From: Paludibacteraceae bacterium
Lineage (GTDB): Bacteria > Bacteroidota > Bacteroidia > Bacteroidales > Paludibacteraceae
DNA: 64,000 nt
Assembly (NCBI GenBank): GCA_016285885.1
Contig: JAEERP010000001.1
Span: 62,001 to 126,000, forward strand
Direction: 5' to 3'
The translations under genes and the position numbers were made by a program. Below the pieces are notes generated by a model. It did no database searches and was not told the origin of the DNA. It worked only from the letters and a program-made list of their open reading frames with translations. This document shows positions 22,135 to 31,614 of this stretch, piece after piece (within the stretch, counting starts at the first letter, position 1; every line of letters starts with the position of its first letter).

Positions 22135-23041
22135 TAATATAAAATCAAGCGTCTACGTTCAGACGGTGGAATTACTACTTCGCCTTATCCCTATTGTTAT
22201 GGAAGAAGACGTGTTTGCAATACATGGTGGAACGGCCATTAATTTGTTTTTGAAGAATCTGCCACGCTATTCTGTAGACATTGACCTGACATATATACCA
22301 TTGACAGATAGAGAGACAAGTATGTCTGATATCAATTCGCATCTGAAGTCTATTTGTGACAAAGCAAATCGTGCATTCAAAGGTATACATGTGATTCCCA
22401 ATTATAGCACATGTAAATTGTTGTGTGAGTATCGTGGCAAGCAGGTTAAGATTGAAGTGAATCAAACGAAGAGAGGAATTGTCGGTGGAAATGTGCTTAC
22501 TGTCCCATTGAGTGACAAGGCACAAGGAGAGTTCTCACTCTTTTGTGAAGCAAAAATTGTTCCTCTGACACAGTTATATGGCGGAAAGGTTGCCGCTGCA
22601 CTTTCTCGTCAACATCCACGAGATTTGTTTGACGTGAAGTATATGGAGATTCCCCTTAGTGAATGTCGGGAAGGACTTATCTTTTGTTTGCTCGGTAGTG
22701 ACAGACCGATTCACGAATCATTAGCGCCAAGTTTGATTGACCAGCGAGAAGCGATGGAAAATCAGTTCACTGGAATGACAGAGATTCCGTTTACATACGA
22801 AGAATTTGAAGAAACTCGAACAAAACTCATTTCAGATGTACGGTCACTAGTGACAGAAGAAGATAAGAAGTTCCTGATTAGTTTTGAATCAGGACAACCC
22901 GAATGGGACGGATATAAATTTGAATATTTCAAGGATTATCCATCTGTAAAATGGAAACTCCTCAATCTGCAAAAACTTGCGAAACAGAATCCGCAGAAGT
23001 TAAGGGAGCAGGTTGAGAAACTAACCGCATTGTTGAAATAA
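22127..23041 (+). CDS. abiEii: AbiEii-type nucleotidyltransferase toxin
   Basis: A 304-aa protein from the ATG at 22127, overlapping abiEi; an in-frame TTG lies three codons upstream. The nucleotidyltransferase site is seen as AIHGGTAINLF (G-G-T) followed by RYSVDIDLTY with the metal-binding D-x-D, then K-V-A-A-A-L and HPRDLFDVKYM. AbiEii toxins modify tRNA or otherwise stop translation after phage infection and are relieved by AbiEi. Together with RlaP at 8102 this is the second nucleotidyltransferase of polymerase-beta type in the window. Confidence 0.9.
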   Translation: MNDNIKSSVYVQTVELLLRLIPIVMEEDVFAIHGGTAINLFLKNLPRYSVDIDLTYIPLTDRETSMSDINSHLKSICDKANRAFKGIHVIPNYSTCKLLCEYRGKQVKIEVNQTKRGIVGGNVLTVPLSDKAQGEFSLFCEAKIVPLTQLYGGKVAAALSRQHPRDLFDVKYMEIPLSECREGLIFCLLGSDRPIHESLAPSLIDQREAMENQFTGMTEIPFTYEEFEETRTKLISDVRSLVTEEDKKFLISFESGQPEWDGYKFEYFKDYPSVKWKLLNLQKLAKQNPQKLREQVEKLTALLK

Positions 23042-23255
23042 GTAAAAGGTGTCGTGATTTCCGTGGAAGCAATTATTTGATTCATATGTATATGTATTGA
23101 TGCTTTTCGCAAATCAATAATTTGTTTTACTTTTGGGGATGCTGAAGGCTTGCGTGGAATGTAGATTGTGGATTTTCCATAATCATTTTTGCGCACTGCT
23201 AGACGAAGCATATGTTTGTATTGTGAGAAAGATATTATAATTAACAAAATCATCT

Positions 23256-25946
23256 ATGACGATTGATCCTATACAACTCATAAAAGATTTCATTCACGAT
23301 TATTTGCATGATAATATAGATGAAATAGTTAACTTCCAACTTTATGATCTAAGAAAGGACGATAAGTATGGTTGTCCTGATCGAAAGTTTGATTCGGATG
23401 ACACCAATATAATGCGTGCGATTTATTGTGTTTTATTCTCTGATTCATGGCAAGGACTTTCTATGGAAACACTAGAAGATTATACCTACAGAGGTGATAC
23501 TATGAACACGTATAATACGATGTTCGGAAAACCTTGTAGGGATTCGCTTCATCCTGGATTGGATAAGTTCAACCCGTCAAAAGAACTTGTCTCAAAGGTT
23601 GAGTATTTCCAAAAATGTGTGTGTGGAACCATTGGCAACATGAGTGTGTTGCCGAATGTCGGGTATGAATACAAAGGTGAGTATGAGACCATGAATACTT
23701 ACCGTGGATGCCACTATATCTGGCATGACTTCTTTGACCAATTCCTTGTTGCTTTGCAAACCGTGTTGGAGAATAAAAAGAATGTGGATTTTCCTCTTCA
23801 AAAACATATAATGCTTAATGAGCAGGCATTCCGTCCTTATATGGATGATGAGGGTGTTACTCGCCTTTCCCAAGCGTTGTTGTGGGAAGACTACCTTAAT
23901 TGTGATGGGAAGCCTTTCATTTCTTCTAAAGGATTCTACTATTGGAGGAAATCCGACATGACTGCTGAGGATTACCTGCTAGAAGCGGAACGTTATGTAG
24001 ATTTTGCCACAGAAGTTATCCGGCATAGAGCAGATATAATGGTTAAGAAATTAAAGATGAAACTAAATATGAAGCATAGGACTATTGACCCTGTGGCAAT
24101 CAAAGAACTGACTTGCTTAGATTTCCACATTCCTTCATACCAACGTGGTTATAGATGGACTACGCAACAGGTTAACGAACTGCTTGAAGACATTGAAGAT
24201 TTTTGTGAAAAGGGAGCTAAAGGCATTTACTGCATACAACCGCTTGTGGTGAAAGAACTTGGCACTTCCTGGGACGTGATAGATGGGCAGCAACGACTCA
24301 CCACCATCAATATCATTCTTTCCTGTCTGAACCAAGAGAAGTATAAACTGCGATATCAAACACGCCCCCAAAGTCAGATATTCCTCAGCGATATTCTCAA
24401 TCGCACGGAAGTTGAGGCCAAAGAGAATATAGACTTCTATCACATGTTCGAGGCACGTAATTTTATTCTTCGCTGGAAACAAGGTAAGAATGAGGATTTT
24501 ATCAGAAATTTCACAGAGGTCTTGCTAAATAAAGTTAAGTTCATCTGGTATGATACAGACACGCAGGACCCAATTGAGGTGTTCACTCGCTTGAACATTG
24601 ATAAAATACCGCTCACCTCTGCAGAATTGATCAAAGCGATTTTTCTCAATCGTTCTAACTTCCCGTCGGATGAAAATTATGAGAGGATTCGGCTCTTACA
24701 ACAGGATATCGCTTCACAATGGAACGAGATGGAGTCCATGTTGCAAAACGATGAGTTTTGGCTCTTCTTCCATGACGTTGCCGACACGCATGAAACGCGC
24801 ATCGATTTCATCTTTGAGTTGATGTGTAGCCAACGTGTGTTGGGTGAGCCGTCTGAGGATATTGGTACCGACCAATCTCGTGTGTTCCGCTATTTTTATG
24901 GTTACTTCCATGATGAAAAATACAGCGAAGCGACGCTGAAAATCGTTTGGGATGAGGTCAAGAAGATATGTGGCACACTGTACGAATGGTTTACTCATCT
25001 TGAACTTTACCACTATATTGGTTACTTGATGGCTCGCCCTAAAGAATCCACACGACAGAAAGGGAATCCTGCTGCACAGCAAACTCTCCTTTTCAAATAT
25101 CTCACTGAATGGAACAAGCCTGGCATGACCATCGGAAAGTTCAAGGAATATCTCATTGGCGAAATCAACAATACTCTGAATGATTGCGCAGACCTTGGAA
25201 AAATTTATGAGCAGAAAGGTTGCCCAAAGACGCAATGCCGCCCGCTGTTGCTCCTACATAATGTTGAATCGGTCATACAACAGGGTCTGATTGTGCAGAA
25301 AGAGTATGGACAGAGTATCTTTTCAAAATTCCCATTTAATCTTTATAAAAAAGAAAAATGGGACGTGGAACACATCGACTCTAACACAACAAATGATCTC
25401 ACAGATTTCAATGAGCAGAAGGAATGGCTGTTGACAACCTATGTTATATCGACTGAAGAACAGCGGGAACAGATAAAAAACTTCTGTCTTGACATGCAGG
25501 ATAACGATAATGAGGCGGAGCGAAAGTCCGTTTTTGACAAACTGGCGCATGAGATTCTTCCGGAGGGAAATGCTGAAGAGTATCTCAACGGAGATGAAAA
25601 AAACATGGTGTGGAACTTCACACTCCTAGACGAAAGTACGAATCGAGGTTACGGCAACGCTATTTTCCCTGCCAAACGTCGAACCATCATAGGTAAGGAA
25701 CAGGGGGTATATTATCCAACTCCAACATTCAATAAGGAAAAGGGCTTTGAGATTCCAATGGAGCGGAAGTCCAAGTCTGCCTTCATTCCACCATGCACAA
25801 AACAGGCTTTCATGAAATACTACAGTCCCACCTCTGGAAGCATGGTGGCGTGGACAAAAAATGATGCGGAAGCCTATTTGAAGAATATATATCGCACCTT
25901 ATCCCCAAAATTCAACGTTAAAGACTATGTTTCAAACTCTATATAA
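23256..25946 (+). CDS. DUF262/DUF1524 protein (GmrSD-like defence)
   Basis: An 896-aa protein. Residues 1-260 form an N-terminal domain I do not recognise. Residues about 265-480 are a DUF262 domain (FHIPSYQRGYRW, IQPLVV, DVIDGQQRLTTI: the D-G-Q-Q-R nucleotide site). The C-terminal part contains KWDVEHIDSNTTNDL, the His of a DUF1524 HNH-type nuclease site. In GmrSD-type systems this combination binds NTP and cuts modified phage DNA. The usual D-H-I-x-P is E-H-I-D here. It overlaps the next DUF262 gene by 20 nt, so the two make a pair. Confidence 0.85.
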   Translation: MTIDPIQLIKDFIHDYLHDNIDEIVNFQLYDLRKDDKYGCPDRKFDSDDTNIMRAIYCVLFSDSWQGLSMETLEDYTYRGDTMNTYNTMFGKPCRDSLHPGLDKFNPSKELVSKVEYFQKCVCGTIGNMSVLPNVGYEYKGEYETMNTYRGCHYIWHDFFDQFLVALQTVLENKKNVDFPLQKHIMLNEQAFRPYMDDEGVTRLSQALLWEDYLNCDGKPFISSKGFYYWRKSDMTAEDYLLEAERYVDFATEVIRHRADIMVKKLKMKLNMKHRTIDPVAIKELTCLDFHIPSYQRGYRWTTQQVNELLEDIEDFCEKGAKGIYCIQPLVVKELGTSWDVIDGQQRLTTINIILSCLNQEKYKLRYQTRPQSQIFLSDILNRTEVEAKENIDFYHMFEARNFILRWKQGKNEDFIRNFTEVLLNKVKFIWYDTDTQDPIEVFTRLNIDKIPLTSAELIKAIFLNRSNFPSDENYERIRLLQQDIASQWNEMESMLQNDEFWLFFHDVADTHETRIDFIFELMCSQRVLGEPSEDIGTDQSRVFRYFYGYFHDEKYSEATLKIVWDEVKKICGTLYEWFTHLELYHYIGYLMARPKESTRQKGNPAAQQTLLFKYLTEWNKPGMTIGKFKEYLIGEINNTLNDCADLGKIYEQKGCPKTQCRPLLLLHNVESVIQQGLIVQKEYGQSIFSKFPFNLYKKEKWDVEHIDSNTTNDLTDFNEQKEWLLTTYVISTEEQREQIKNFCLDMQDNDNEAERKSVFDKLAHEILPEGNAEEYLNGDEKNMVWNFTLLDESTNRGYGNAIFPAKRRTIIGKEQGVYYPTPTFNKEKGFEIPMERKSKSAFIPPCTKQAFMKYYSPTSGSMVAWTKNDAEAYLKNIYRTLSPKFNVKDYVSNSI

Positions 25947-28293
25947 TATACTGCGTCAGCAACGCATCGAAATTCCCATTATACAGCGTGACTATGCGCA
26001 GGGACGTGAAAACAAGGTATATCTTCGTGAACGTTTGCTCGGGAAGATGATAAAGGCTCTGCAAGATGAGTCTGGCAAAGAAGGATTAAGCCTTGATTTC
26101 GTTTATGGTACAAATGAACATGGCGCCATGTGGCCTTTGGATGGTCAGCAACGTCTAACCACATTGTGGCTTCTTCACTGGTATCTTGCTGTGAGGACGA
26201 ACAACCTTGTTTCCGCAAAAAGTTGGCTCAGCCATTTTACTTATGAAACCCGTATAACCTCACGCGATTTCTGCAGAAGTCTGTGCGATATGGACACGGA
26301 AGCCTTCTGCCAAAGTGGTATGAAAATAGTGGATTTCATAAAGGATCAGACATGGTTCTATTCCAAATACAAGCTAGACCCTACTATCCAAGGAATGCTC
26401 CGGACGTTGGGTGGAACGAATATCACAAATATAGAAAACGTGGATATTCAAGATGGCATAGAGGAATTTCTTGCTGACGACAACAACTGCTCTGTTTATT
26501 GGGAGCGGTTGCTGGCTGATGATTGTCCCATTCACTTCCTCTTCAAGGATATGAAGGACGAAAACCTGCCGCTATCGGATGATCTTTATATAAAGATGAA
26601 TGCCAGAGGTAAACAACTGACGGACTTTGAAAACTTTAAGGCTGATCTTATCGGCTATGTTCCAAACGGGAACAATCCCGATGAAAAACTTTTCAATCAT
26701 GAAACCGCATCTCTCGTTGACAATGAGTGGACAGATGTTTTTTGGAAGAATGCGAGTTCAAAGGGTGTCTTTAAGGTGGATGATATATACTTTAACTTCC
26801 TGCAACGTTATTTCCTTGATAGACTGATTGCCACAACTCCCCGAGATGTGCAAGAAACGCAACAGATTATGCTATATCAAGACCTCTATAAGGGCAAGGA
26901 AAACTACGATGGACTGAAAGGATATGACGAGGTGCTAACACCGGAAACAATTAAGTCTTTGGAAAAACTGTTTGCTCGATGGAATGGGGTGAAGATCGCT
27001 CCGTGTTGGGATGAAAACGACGTTTTTGCATTTATTCCCGAATATATTGTTAAAGAAACAGACAAAGATGGCAGACCTACAGTTGTGGAGGTGACAACTA
27101 TTAGCCAAAAACAACGGGCTATATTCCATGCTGTTTGTTGCTATTTTGAAAACAATGAGTTATTCAACAATGAACGATTTGAACAATGGATGTGTTTCGT
27201 CTGGAATATTGTGGAAAATAGCTACTTGAATAACGAAGAAGCAATGATTAGTGCTGTGCGTTTGTTTGAAGAACTGCGCACAAGAAGTGAAAATATCTTG
27301 CAGTTCCTTGCTTCTGACGAGAAAATACGATCTAACTTTGCGGTCAAACAAGTGGAAGAGGAACGCTTCAAGGCAAAACTGCTATGCGGAGAACATAAAA
27401 CCGAATGGTTGCCGCTCATTAGAGAAGCCGAGAAAATGTCGCTCTTTAAAGGAAACATAGCTTGTTTGCTTTGTCATGATAGCAAGGAGTTCGTAGAGGA
27501 TATTGAGTGCTTCAAAATAAAACTCTCCCATGTGCAAACTTACTTCGATGATAGAGAAGTGCGGGAGGAATATGCCCTGCCGCTCACCAAAGCCTTAATC
27601 CGTATTGCCCATCACTGGAATCAGCTTGTCGAGCAACTCATCTATAACACCAACGCAGATGCCTGGAAGGAGAATATTCTTCATGGCTCAAAGCCAAATT
27701 ACTATAGAGAAGTACATTGCCTTTTGACGGCGGATGACCTTGATGCTCTCCCTTTTATTAACTTTGAGGACGGAGAAAAGGAATGGGTTAAATCAGCCAA
27801 TCATATTAAGAAACTGTTTGCCGAGACAAAATTCTTAGAGGAAGAACCCTATGATCGTTACGGCAAAATCGTAAGTGCCGGATCAGGATGGAGACTCCAT
27901 TGGGTTGGCGGTGTAATGTCTTTTTTCCCAAAAAGTAAGAATTTCGGCTACTGTTTTGATTGGATTGATCCAGACATCAAATATTCTTTCCGACGAAATA
28001 TGATGTTGTCTCATCCATCCATAGAAATTAATCCTGATGAAAATTCATGTAACCAAGGCGTGTATTGGAAATTTAATGTGTGTTTCAAATACAATGGGAA
28101 CTCGTTCGTGTGGGTATATGGAAATAAAGTGTATCTCCTAGATCAAGTAAATGAACGCAAGAAGAGAGACGCAAATCATAAGAATGAAAGAAATGACGAA
28201 TATTTCTGCGTTTATATGAATGAGTTGCCTGATGTTTCGCAACAAGATTTTCTAAACCTGCTTACATGTTTGGTAGAGGAGGCGTCAAGATGA
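25927..28293 (+). CDS. second DUF262 protein, partner of the upstream gene
   Basis: A 788-aa protein. The DUF262 domain is at the N terminus: IEIPIIQRDYAQGR, then WPLDGQQRLTTLWLLHWYL. The rest is helical, with KMNARGKQLTDFENFKADL, the conserved 'N-x-R-G-x-x-L-x-x-x-D' element after the nucleotide site. No clear HNH site is visible in the C-terminal part (ending ...LTCLVEEASR), in contrast to its partner. The start codon lies inside the preceding gene, implying translational coupling and a fixed stoichiometry. Two DUF262 proteins in one operon occur in defence islands; the target is unknown. Confidence 0.82.
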   Translation: MFQTLYNILRQQRIEIPIIQRDYAQGRENKVYLRERLLGKMIKALQDESGKEGLSLDFVYGTNEHGAMWPLDGQQRLTTLWLLHWYLAVRTNNLVSAKSWLSHFTYETRITSRDFCRSLCDMDTEAFCQSGMKIVDFIKDQTWFYSKYKLDPTIQGMLRTLGGTNITNIENVDIQDGIEEFLADDNNCSVYWERLLADDCPIHFLFKDMKDENLPLSDDLYIKMNARGKQLTDFENFKADLIGYVPNGNNPDEKLFNHETASLVDNEWTDVFWKNASSKGVFKVDDIYFNFLQRYFLDRLIATTPRDVQETQQIMLYQDLYKGKENYDGLKGYDEVLTPETIKSLEKLFARWNGVKIAPCWDENDVFAFIPEYIVKETDKDGRPTVVEVTTISQKQRAIFHAVCCYFENNELFNNERFEQWMCFVWNIVENSYLNNEEAMISAVRLFEELRTRSENILQFLASDEKIRSNFAVKQVEEERFKAKLLCGEHKTEWLPLIREAEKMSLFKGNIACLLCHDSKEFVEDIECFKIKLSHVQTYFDDREVREEYALPLTKALIRIAHHWNQLVEQLIYNTNADAWKENILHGSKPNYYREVHCLLTADDLDALPFINFEDGEKEWVKSANHIKKLFAETKFLEEEPYDRYGKIVSAGSGWRLHWVGGVMSFFPKSKNFGYCFDWIDPDIKYSFRRNMMLSHPSIEINPDENSCNQGVYWKFNVCFKYNGNSFVWVYGNKVYLLDQVNERKKRDANHKNERNDEYFCVYMNELPDVSQQDFLNLLTCLVEEASR

Positions 28294-28392
28294 TTTCGTT
28301 TTTCTAAAAAACGTCCGATGATCTTACGATAAATTTAGGATTGCTTTCCTTGCCCATGCCAGCAATTCAGTCGTTTGTGTGGCGCGACAGCC

Positions 28393-28420
28393 GTACAGAC
28401 GCAAAATCTTGCGTCTCTAC
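28393..28420. repeat. GACGC-type palindrome
   Basis: Palindrome GACGCAAAATCTTGCGTC with GTAC/CTAC ends. Same family as the 58-bp array after rtcB and as the copy at 28509. Confidence 0.85.
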
Positions 28421-28508
28421 AATGGGACGTAATTGCAAAACGTTGCGGTAGCCTGGCTGTGAATTGTTTGTGATGTGCGAAAAATTGGTTACGTAGGTGC
28501 TGTGCATC

Positions 28509-28536
28509 GTAGAGACGCAAAATCTTGCGTCTCTAC
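28509..28536. repeat. GACGC-type palindrome, perfect copy
   Basis: GTAGAGACGC and GCGTCTCTAC pair perfectly around AAAATCTT. With the copy at 28393 it fills most of the gene-free stretch 28294-28600, in which I see no other feature. Confidence 0.88.
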
Positions 28537-28600
28537 AAGGAACCATTGTCGCAATACATCTAAAGAATTTTTGTATATTTGACAAACAGATTTATAGCCC

Positions 28601-28975
28601 ATGAAACGTAAAATTATAACCGCAATAATTGGTATAGTCATCCTGATACCCTTAGGCCTTCTTTCACGGCGTATCGCTTGGCTCCCGGCGGAAACGGGCG
28701 ATGCGCTTTGGGCGATGATGGTCTTTTGCTTCTGGCGCATCATCTTGTGCAGGAAACCCTTGCTTACCGTTGCGGTCGTAAGCTTAGCCACCGCCTACCT
28801 CGTGGAGTTCTCGCAGCTGATCACCTGGCCGTGGCTCGTCGTCCTTCGCAGCACCACCCTCGGTCACTTGGTGCTCGGACAAGGCTTCCTCTGGGTCGAT
28901 TTGCTGGCCTATACGATCGGGGTCGGGTGCATCTATTGGGTGTTTAGTAGGATGCGAAACGAAAGAATGTGTTGA
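28601..28975 (+). CDS. DUF2809 family membrane protein
   Basis: A 124-aa protein with four hydrophobic segments. The pattern GDALWAMMVFCFWRI in helix 2, then AYLVEFSQLI and TTLGHLVLGQGFLWVDLLAYTIG, matches DUF2809. The family's function is unknown; members are small inner-membrane proteins. It is GC-richer than the defence genes on either side. A convincing promoter was not found; it follows two GACGC palindromes. Confidence 0.75.
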   Translation: MKRKIITAIIGIVILIPLGLLSRRIAWLPAETGDALWAMMVFCFWRIILCRKPLLTVAVVSLATAYLVEFSQLITWPWLVVLRSTTLGHLVLGQGFLWVDLLAYTIGVGCIYWVFSRMRNERMC

Positions 28976-28993
28976 ACGTGAGATGTTTACAAT

Positions 28994-29416
28994 ATGATTG
29001 CCAAAAAGTTAATACTAGTTCTGCTTCTGCTCATTCCCTCTTTAATGTCCTATTCGAAACAAGGATCGGACAGGATCTTGAGATTGCAGGTTAACGTGTT
29101 TGGGCGTGATTGGACATTTCCGCAAGATACGGTCACACAAAAAATCATCCTTGAGTTTATCGAGGATGCGCAACTGGCAGAAGACGAGTTTTTGGAAGTC
29201 AGAGCAAGAGGGGAAAAAGAGTATAAAGAGTATAGTATACGATTGTCTCAAGAGAAGGCCAACTGGTTAAGAAAATGGATACTTGAAAATGTTTCTGTCC
29301 CAATTAAAATCGTGGCTGTTGGCATAGCCGATCATGAACCACTGGTGGAGAATCCCCAAACGGACTATGAACGGGAGATGAACATGTTTGTGGATATTAG
29401 GGTGGTGCGGAAATAG
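28994..29416 (+). CDS. small exported OmpA-like protein
   Basis: A 140-aa protein with a signal peptide (KLILVLLLLIPSLMSYS). The mature part resembles a lone OmpA-type domain: YSIRLSQEKANWLRKWILENVSVPIKIVAVGIADHEPLVEN followed by YEREMNMFVDIRV, in place of the usual L-S-x-x-R-A / G-x-x-x-P-x-x-x-N / R-x-x-N-R-R-V. The peptidoglycan-binding Asp and Arg are not clearly kept. It begins 18 nt after the DUF2809 gene. Confidence 0.6.
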   Translation: MIAKKLILVLLLLIPSLMSYSKQGSDRILRLQVNVFGRDWTFPQDTVTQKIILEFIEDAQLAEDEFLEVRARGEKEYKEYSIRLSQEKANWLRKWILENVSVPIKIVAVGIADHEPLVENPQTDYEREMNMFVDIRVVRK

Positions 29417-29482
29417 ATTTTTTATGCAATAAATACTTTGTACTGCATAAAATTGTATGTTTTTTATGCAATAGGCTTTATA

Positions 29483-29500
29483 CCCCCCCCCAAAAAAAAA
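29483..29500. repeat. homopolymer tract C9-A9
   Basis: Nine C directly followed by nine A, preceded by two copies of TTTTTATGCAATA (about 29418 and 29461). No gene depends visibly on its length; it may be a slippage-prone promoter spacer. Confidence 0.8.
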
Positions 29501-29576
29501 GTATTTGGAAGACGTTGACTCCGTAACTCCGTACATGCGTAGCGAAATGGAGGATGTGCGAAGGAGGTTGCTGAAA

Positions 29577-29619
29577 AAACCACGAAAAGGTTGTGACGTT
29601 ACAACCTTTTTCGTGGTTT
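29577..29619. terminator. long bidirectional terminator hairpin
   Basis: An 18-bp stem (AAACCACGAAAAGGTTGT with its complement, one bulged T) around GACGTT, with A/T-rich sides. It separates the OmpA-like gene from the convergent gene at 29637. Its core, 29585-29613, recurs at 30569-30597. Confidence 0.75.
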
Positions 29620-29636
29620 ATGAGTATGCTTGCCGC

Positions 29637-30449
29637 TCAGTTTTTAGCGTTGATGAGATCCCTAAAATCATCGTAAATGACCTCTACGAAATCGGTGTCT
29701 GACAGGTTGATTTGTCCCTGAAACACTGATGAGAACATAATGTGTTTCGCTTCCTTCTTCCATTCTTCGACTTCGTGGGAGTCCCAACCGTCGTATCCAT
29801 TGAGGTATTCATAGGTCCGTGCATATTCCCTTAGACGATCTGCGGTGTAATTGAGATTGTCGACGATTGATCCTGTCGGACCTTGGTCGGCACAGATGAT
29901 CACATCCTTGCAGCCAAACAACTTTGCCCGATTGTATATCTGCATCCGGTAATCGTGCAGCCGTTCTCTGTTTTCGTCCAGTTGATGGAATGTTCTTTCC
30001 AAGTGGTTCCATCTTCCTTGACTGTGTATGTTGAGATCTACGTTTTCTTTGAAGATCCATATGTCTAAGTCCCCCTCGTCATCCTCTATCTCATATAGCT
30101 CGAAGGGCTCTTCCGGCTCATATAGTATGTCTGATGCCCAATCATTCGCGAAAGTCGCCTTGCGCAATTTTTCTATGCCTACTAAATCCAGTATCTGCTT
30201 CACTTGGTAGTCCACGACAGTCATCAGTAGGGGACTCTTGGAATCGTCCACTTCGTATCTTCCCAGCTCAATTAATTCCTGCTTGTTTTTGTAATGTATG
30301 ACATTACTTGCAATATCATACTCGTATTTTTTGTAGTAAGCGAGTGTGACATTCCGCTCCATCCTTTTGGCTATCTCTTGTGCGGTTTTATGTGGATCGT
30401 CAACGGGCAGGTCATGCCCAAGTCCTATTTGCACTACATCCCATCCCAT
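29637..30449 (-). CDS. hypothetical protein, 270 aa
   Basis: I do not recognise this protein. It has no signal peptide or membrane segment, is acidic in the centre (EPEEPFELYEIEDDEGDLDI), and carries a tract GCKDVIICADQGPTGSIVD that could be a small alpha/beta element. The start MGWDVVQIGLGHDLPVDD is convincing. It is flanked on both sides by almost the same 29-bp hairpin, as if it were a single-gene cassette. AT-rich, like its neighbours in the defence stretch. Confidence 0.6.
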   Translation of the reverse strand: MGWDVVQIGLGHDLPVDDPHKTAQEIAKRMERNVTLAYYKKYEYDIASNVIHYKNKQELIELGRYEVDDSKSPLLMTVVDYQVKQILDLVGIEKLRKATFANDWASDILYEPEEPFELYEIEDDEGDLDIWIFKENVDLNIHSQGRWNHLERTFHQLDENRERLHDYRMQIYNRAKLFGCKDVIICADQGPTGSIVDNLNYTADRLREYARTYEYLNGYDGWDSHEVEEWKKEAKHIMFSSVFQGQINLSDTDFVEVIYDDFRDLINAKN

Positions 30450-30568
30450 GGCTTTCCCTTTTTTTTCTGTGAAGAATCTATTTGTCGAGGCAGTGAATAA
30501 TATTTGTAAATATAAGCAATTGCTTGGATTGTTGGATATAATGATGGAATGAAAATGGGAAAACAGCC

Positions 30569-30597
30569 AAAAGGTTGTAACGCTACAACCTTTTTCG
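30569..30597. repeat. hairpin repeat, second copy
   Basis: AAAAGGTTGTAACGCTACAA followed by CCTTTTTCG differs from 29585-29613 in two loop bases, which also keep the palindrome. It lies 120 bp upstream of the start of the gene at 29637-30449. Confidence 0.75.
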
Positions 30598-30820
30598 AAA
30601 CTTTTTTGTGCCTTATCGGTTGAAATTTATGCGTTTCCCTATAGCATTGCTTTATATTGGTGAGAAAATAACGGTTCGTTTGATGTTGGAAATTTCATTG
30701 TCATGTTTTGGATAAAAGAGCGTGAAATGCTCCGTGATTAAAAAGATCTCTTCGGAAGGTGAATGTTTGTCATATTTAATTTGTACCTTTACCATGTATG
30801 TTGTTTTTTCTCTAAAATCT

Positions 30821-31597
30821 ATGAAACAGATTAGTCTTTTATTTATCATATTTTTTGTATCAATAGCACAACTCAATGCCCAAACTTTGGTAGGAGACTG
30901 GGATGTGGAGGCTTTATCGCTAAGAGAATGGGTCGGTGAATCTGTAGGCATCTTAGAAGACGAAGATTTTGAATCTGGAGTACAATTCTCTTCTGACGGA
31001 AAGTTTTACTGCCAAAAGATAGAGAAAGGATCATACCGACAAATCGGAGACACCCTCATCCTCACACGCATACAAAAAGATGTCCGCAAACAGGAAGAGA
31101 TTATTCGCCAAAGGGAAGAGGAGTTGAAACGTGCGATGGATGATTATAACATCAATTATGATGACATCAACGAACGCCTAAGAATTTATACAACTGACAC
31201 ACTCCTCTTAGAAAAAAACAAATCAGGCAACACCCTTTTACTGCTACGAATAAGTTCAAAAACTGAGGTTAAACCTCCATTTGAATTAGCCTTTTATCTC
31301 CATAAAAAAGGCACCAATGAAAGCATCAACAAAGGCAAAAGCATCATTGGAGAATGGTTTTTCCAAAATGAAAGAGAACCATTTACGCTGATTTTTAAAG
31401 GAAACGGACAACTTCAGTTTATTTACTCAGATGGAAATAAACATTCAAACGACATTTCATATACGTTAGACGGCGAATATATCTCTACAGAGATGCCCAA
31501 CAGATTACGCTTTTTATTTGGAGATAAGTTTGCTGTTTGGCAAATGGAGCCTAATGCGAAAACGGTCATAAAGTTATTACGTCAAACAAAGAAATAA
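30821..31597 (+). CDS. exported lipocalin-like hypothetical protein
   Basis: A 258-aa protein from the ATG at 30821; the frame is open further upstream, but MKQISLLFIIFFVSIAQLNAQ is a good signal peptide. The mature part has two repeats beginning with a 'G-x-W' strand: TLVGDWDVEALSL and SIIGEWFFQNEREPFTLIFKGNGQLQFIY, as in lipocalin-like/DUF families of Bacteroidetes. Between them is a charged helix (EEIIRQREEELKRAMDDY). Probably periplasmic or cell-surface; ligand unknown. It converges on a small XRE gene. Confidence 0.65.
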   Translation: MKQISLLFIIFFVSIAQLNAQTLVGDWDVEALSLREWVGESVGILEDEDFESGVQFSSDGKFYCQKIEKGSYRQIGDTLILTRIQKDVRKQEEIIRQREEELKRAMDDYNINYDDINERLRIYTTDTLLLEKNKSGNTLLLLRISSKTEVKPPFELAFYLHKKGTNESINKGKSIIGEWFFQNEREPFTLIFKGNGQLQFIYSDGNKHSNDISYTLDGEYISTEMPNRLRFLFGDKFAVWQMEPNAKTVIKLLRQTKK

Positions 31598-31614
31598 ATT
31601 TGATTGTGAATTGT

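Noticed and set aside
29505-29702. 65-codon plus-strand frame
   Set aside because: It passes straight through a long terminator hairpin and into the end of the convergent gene.
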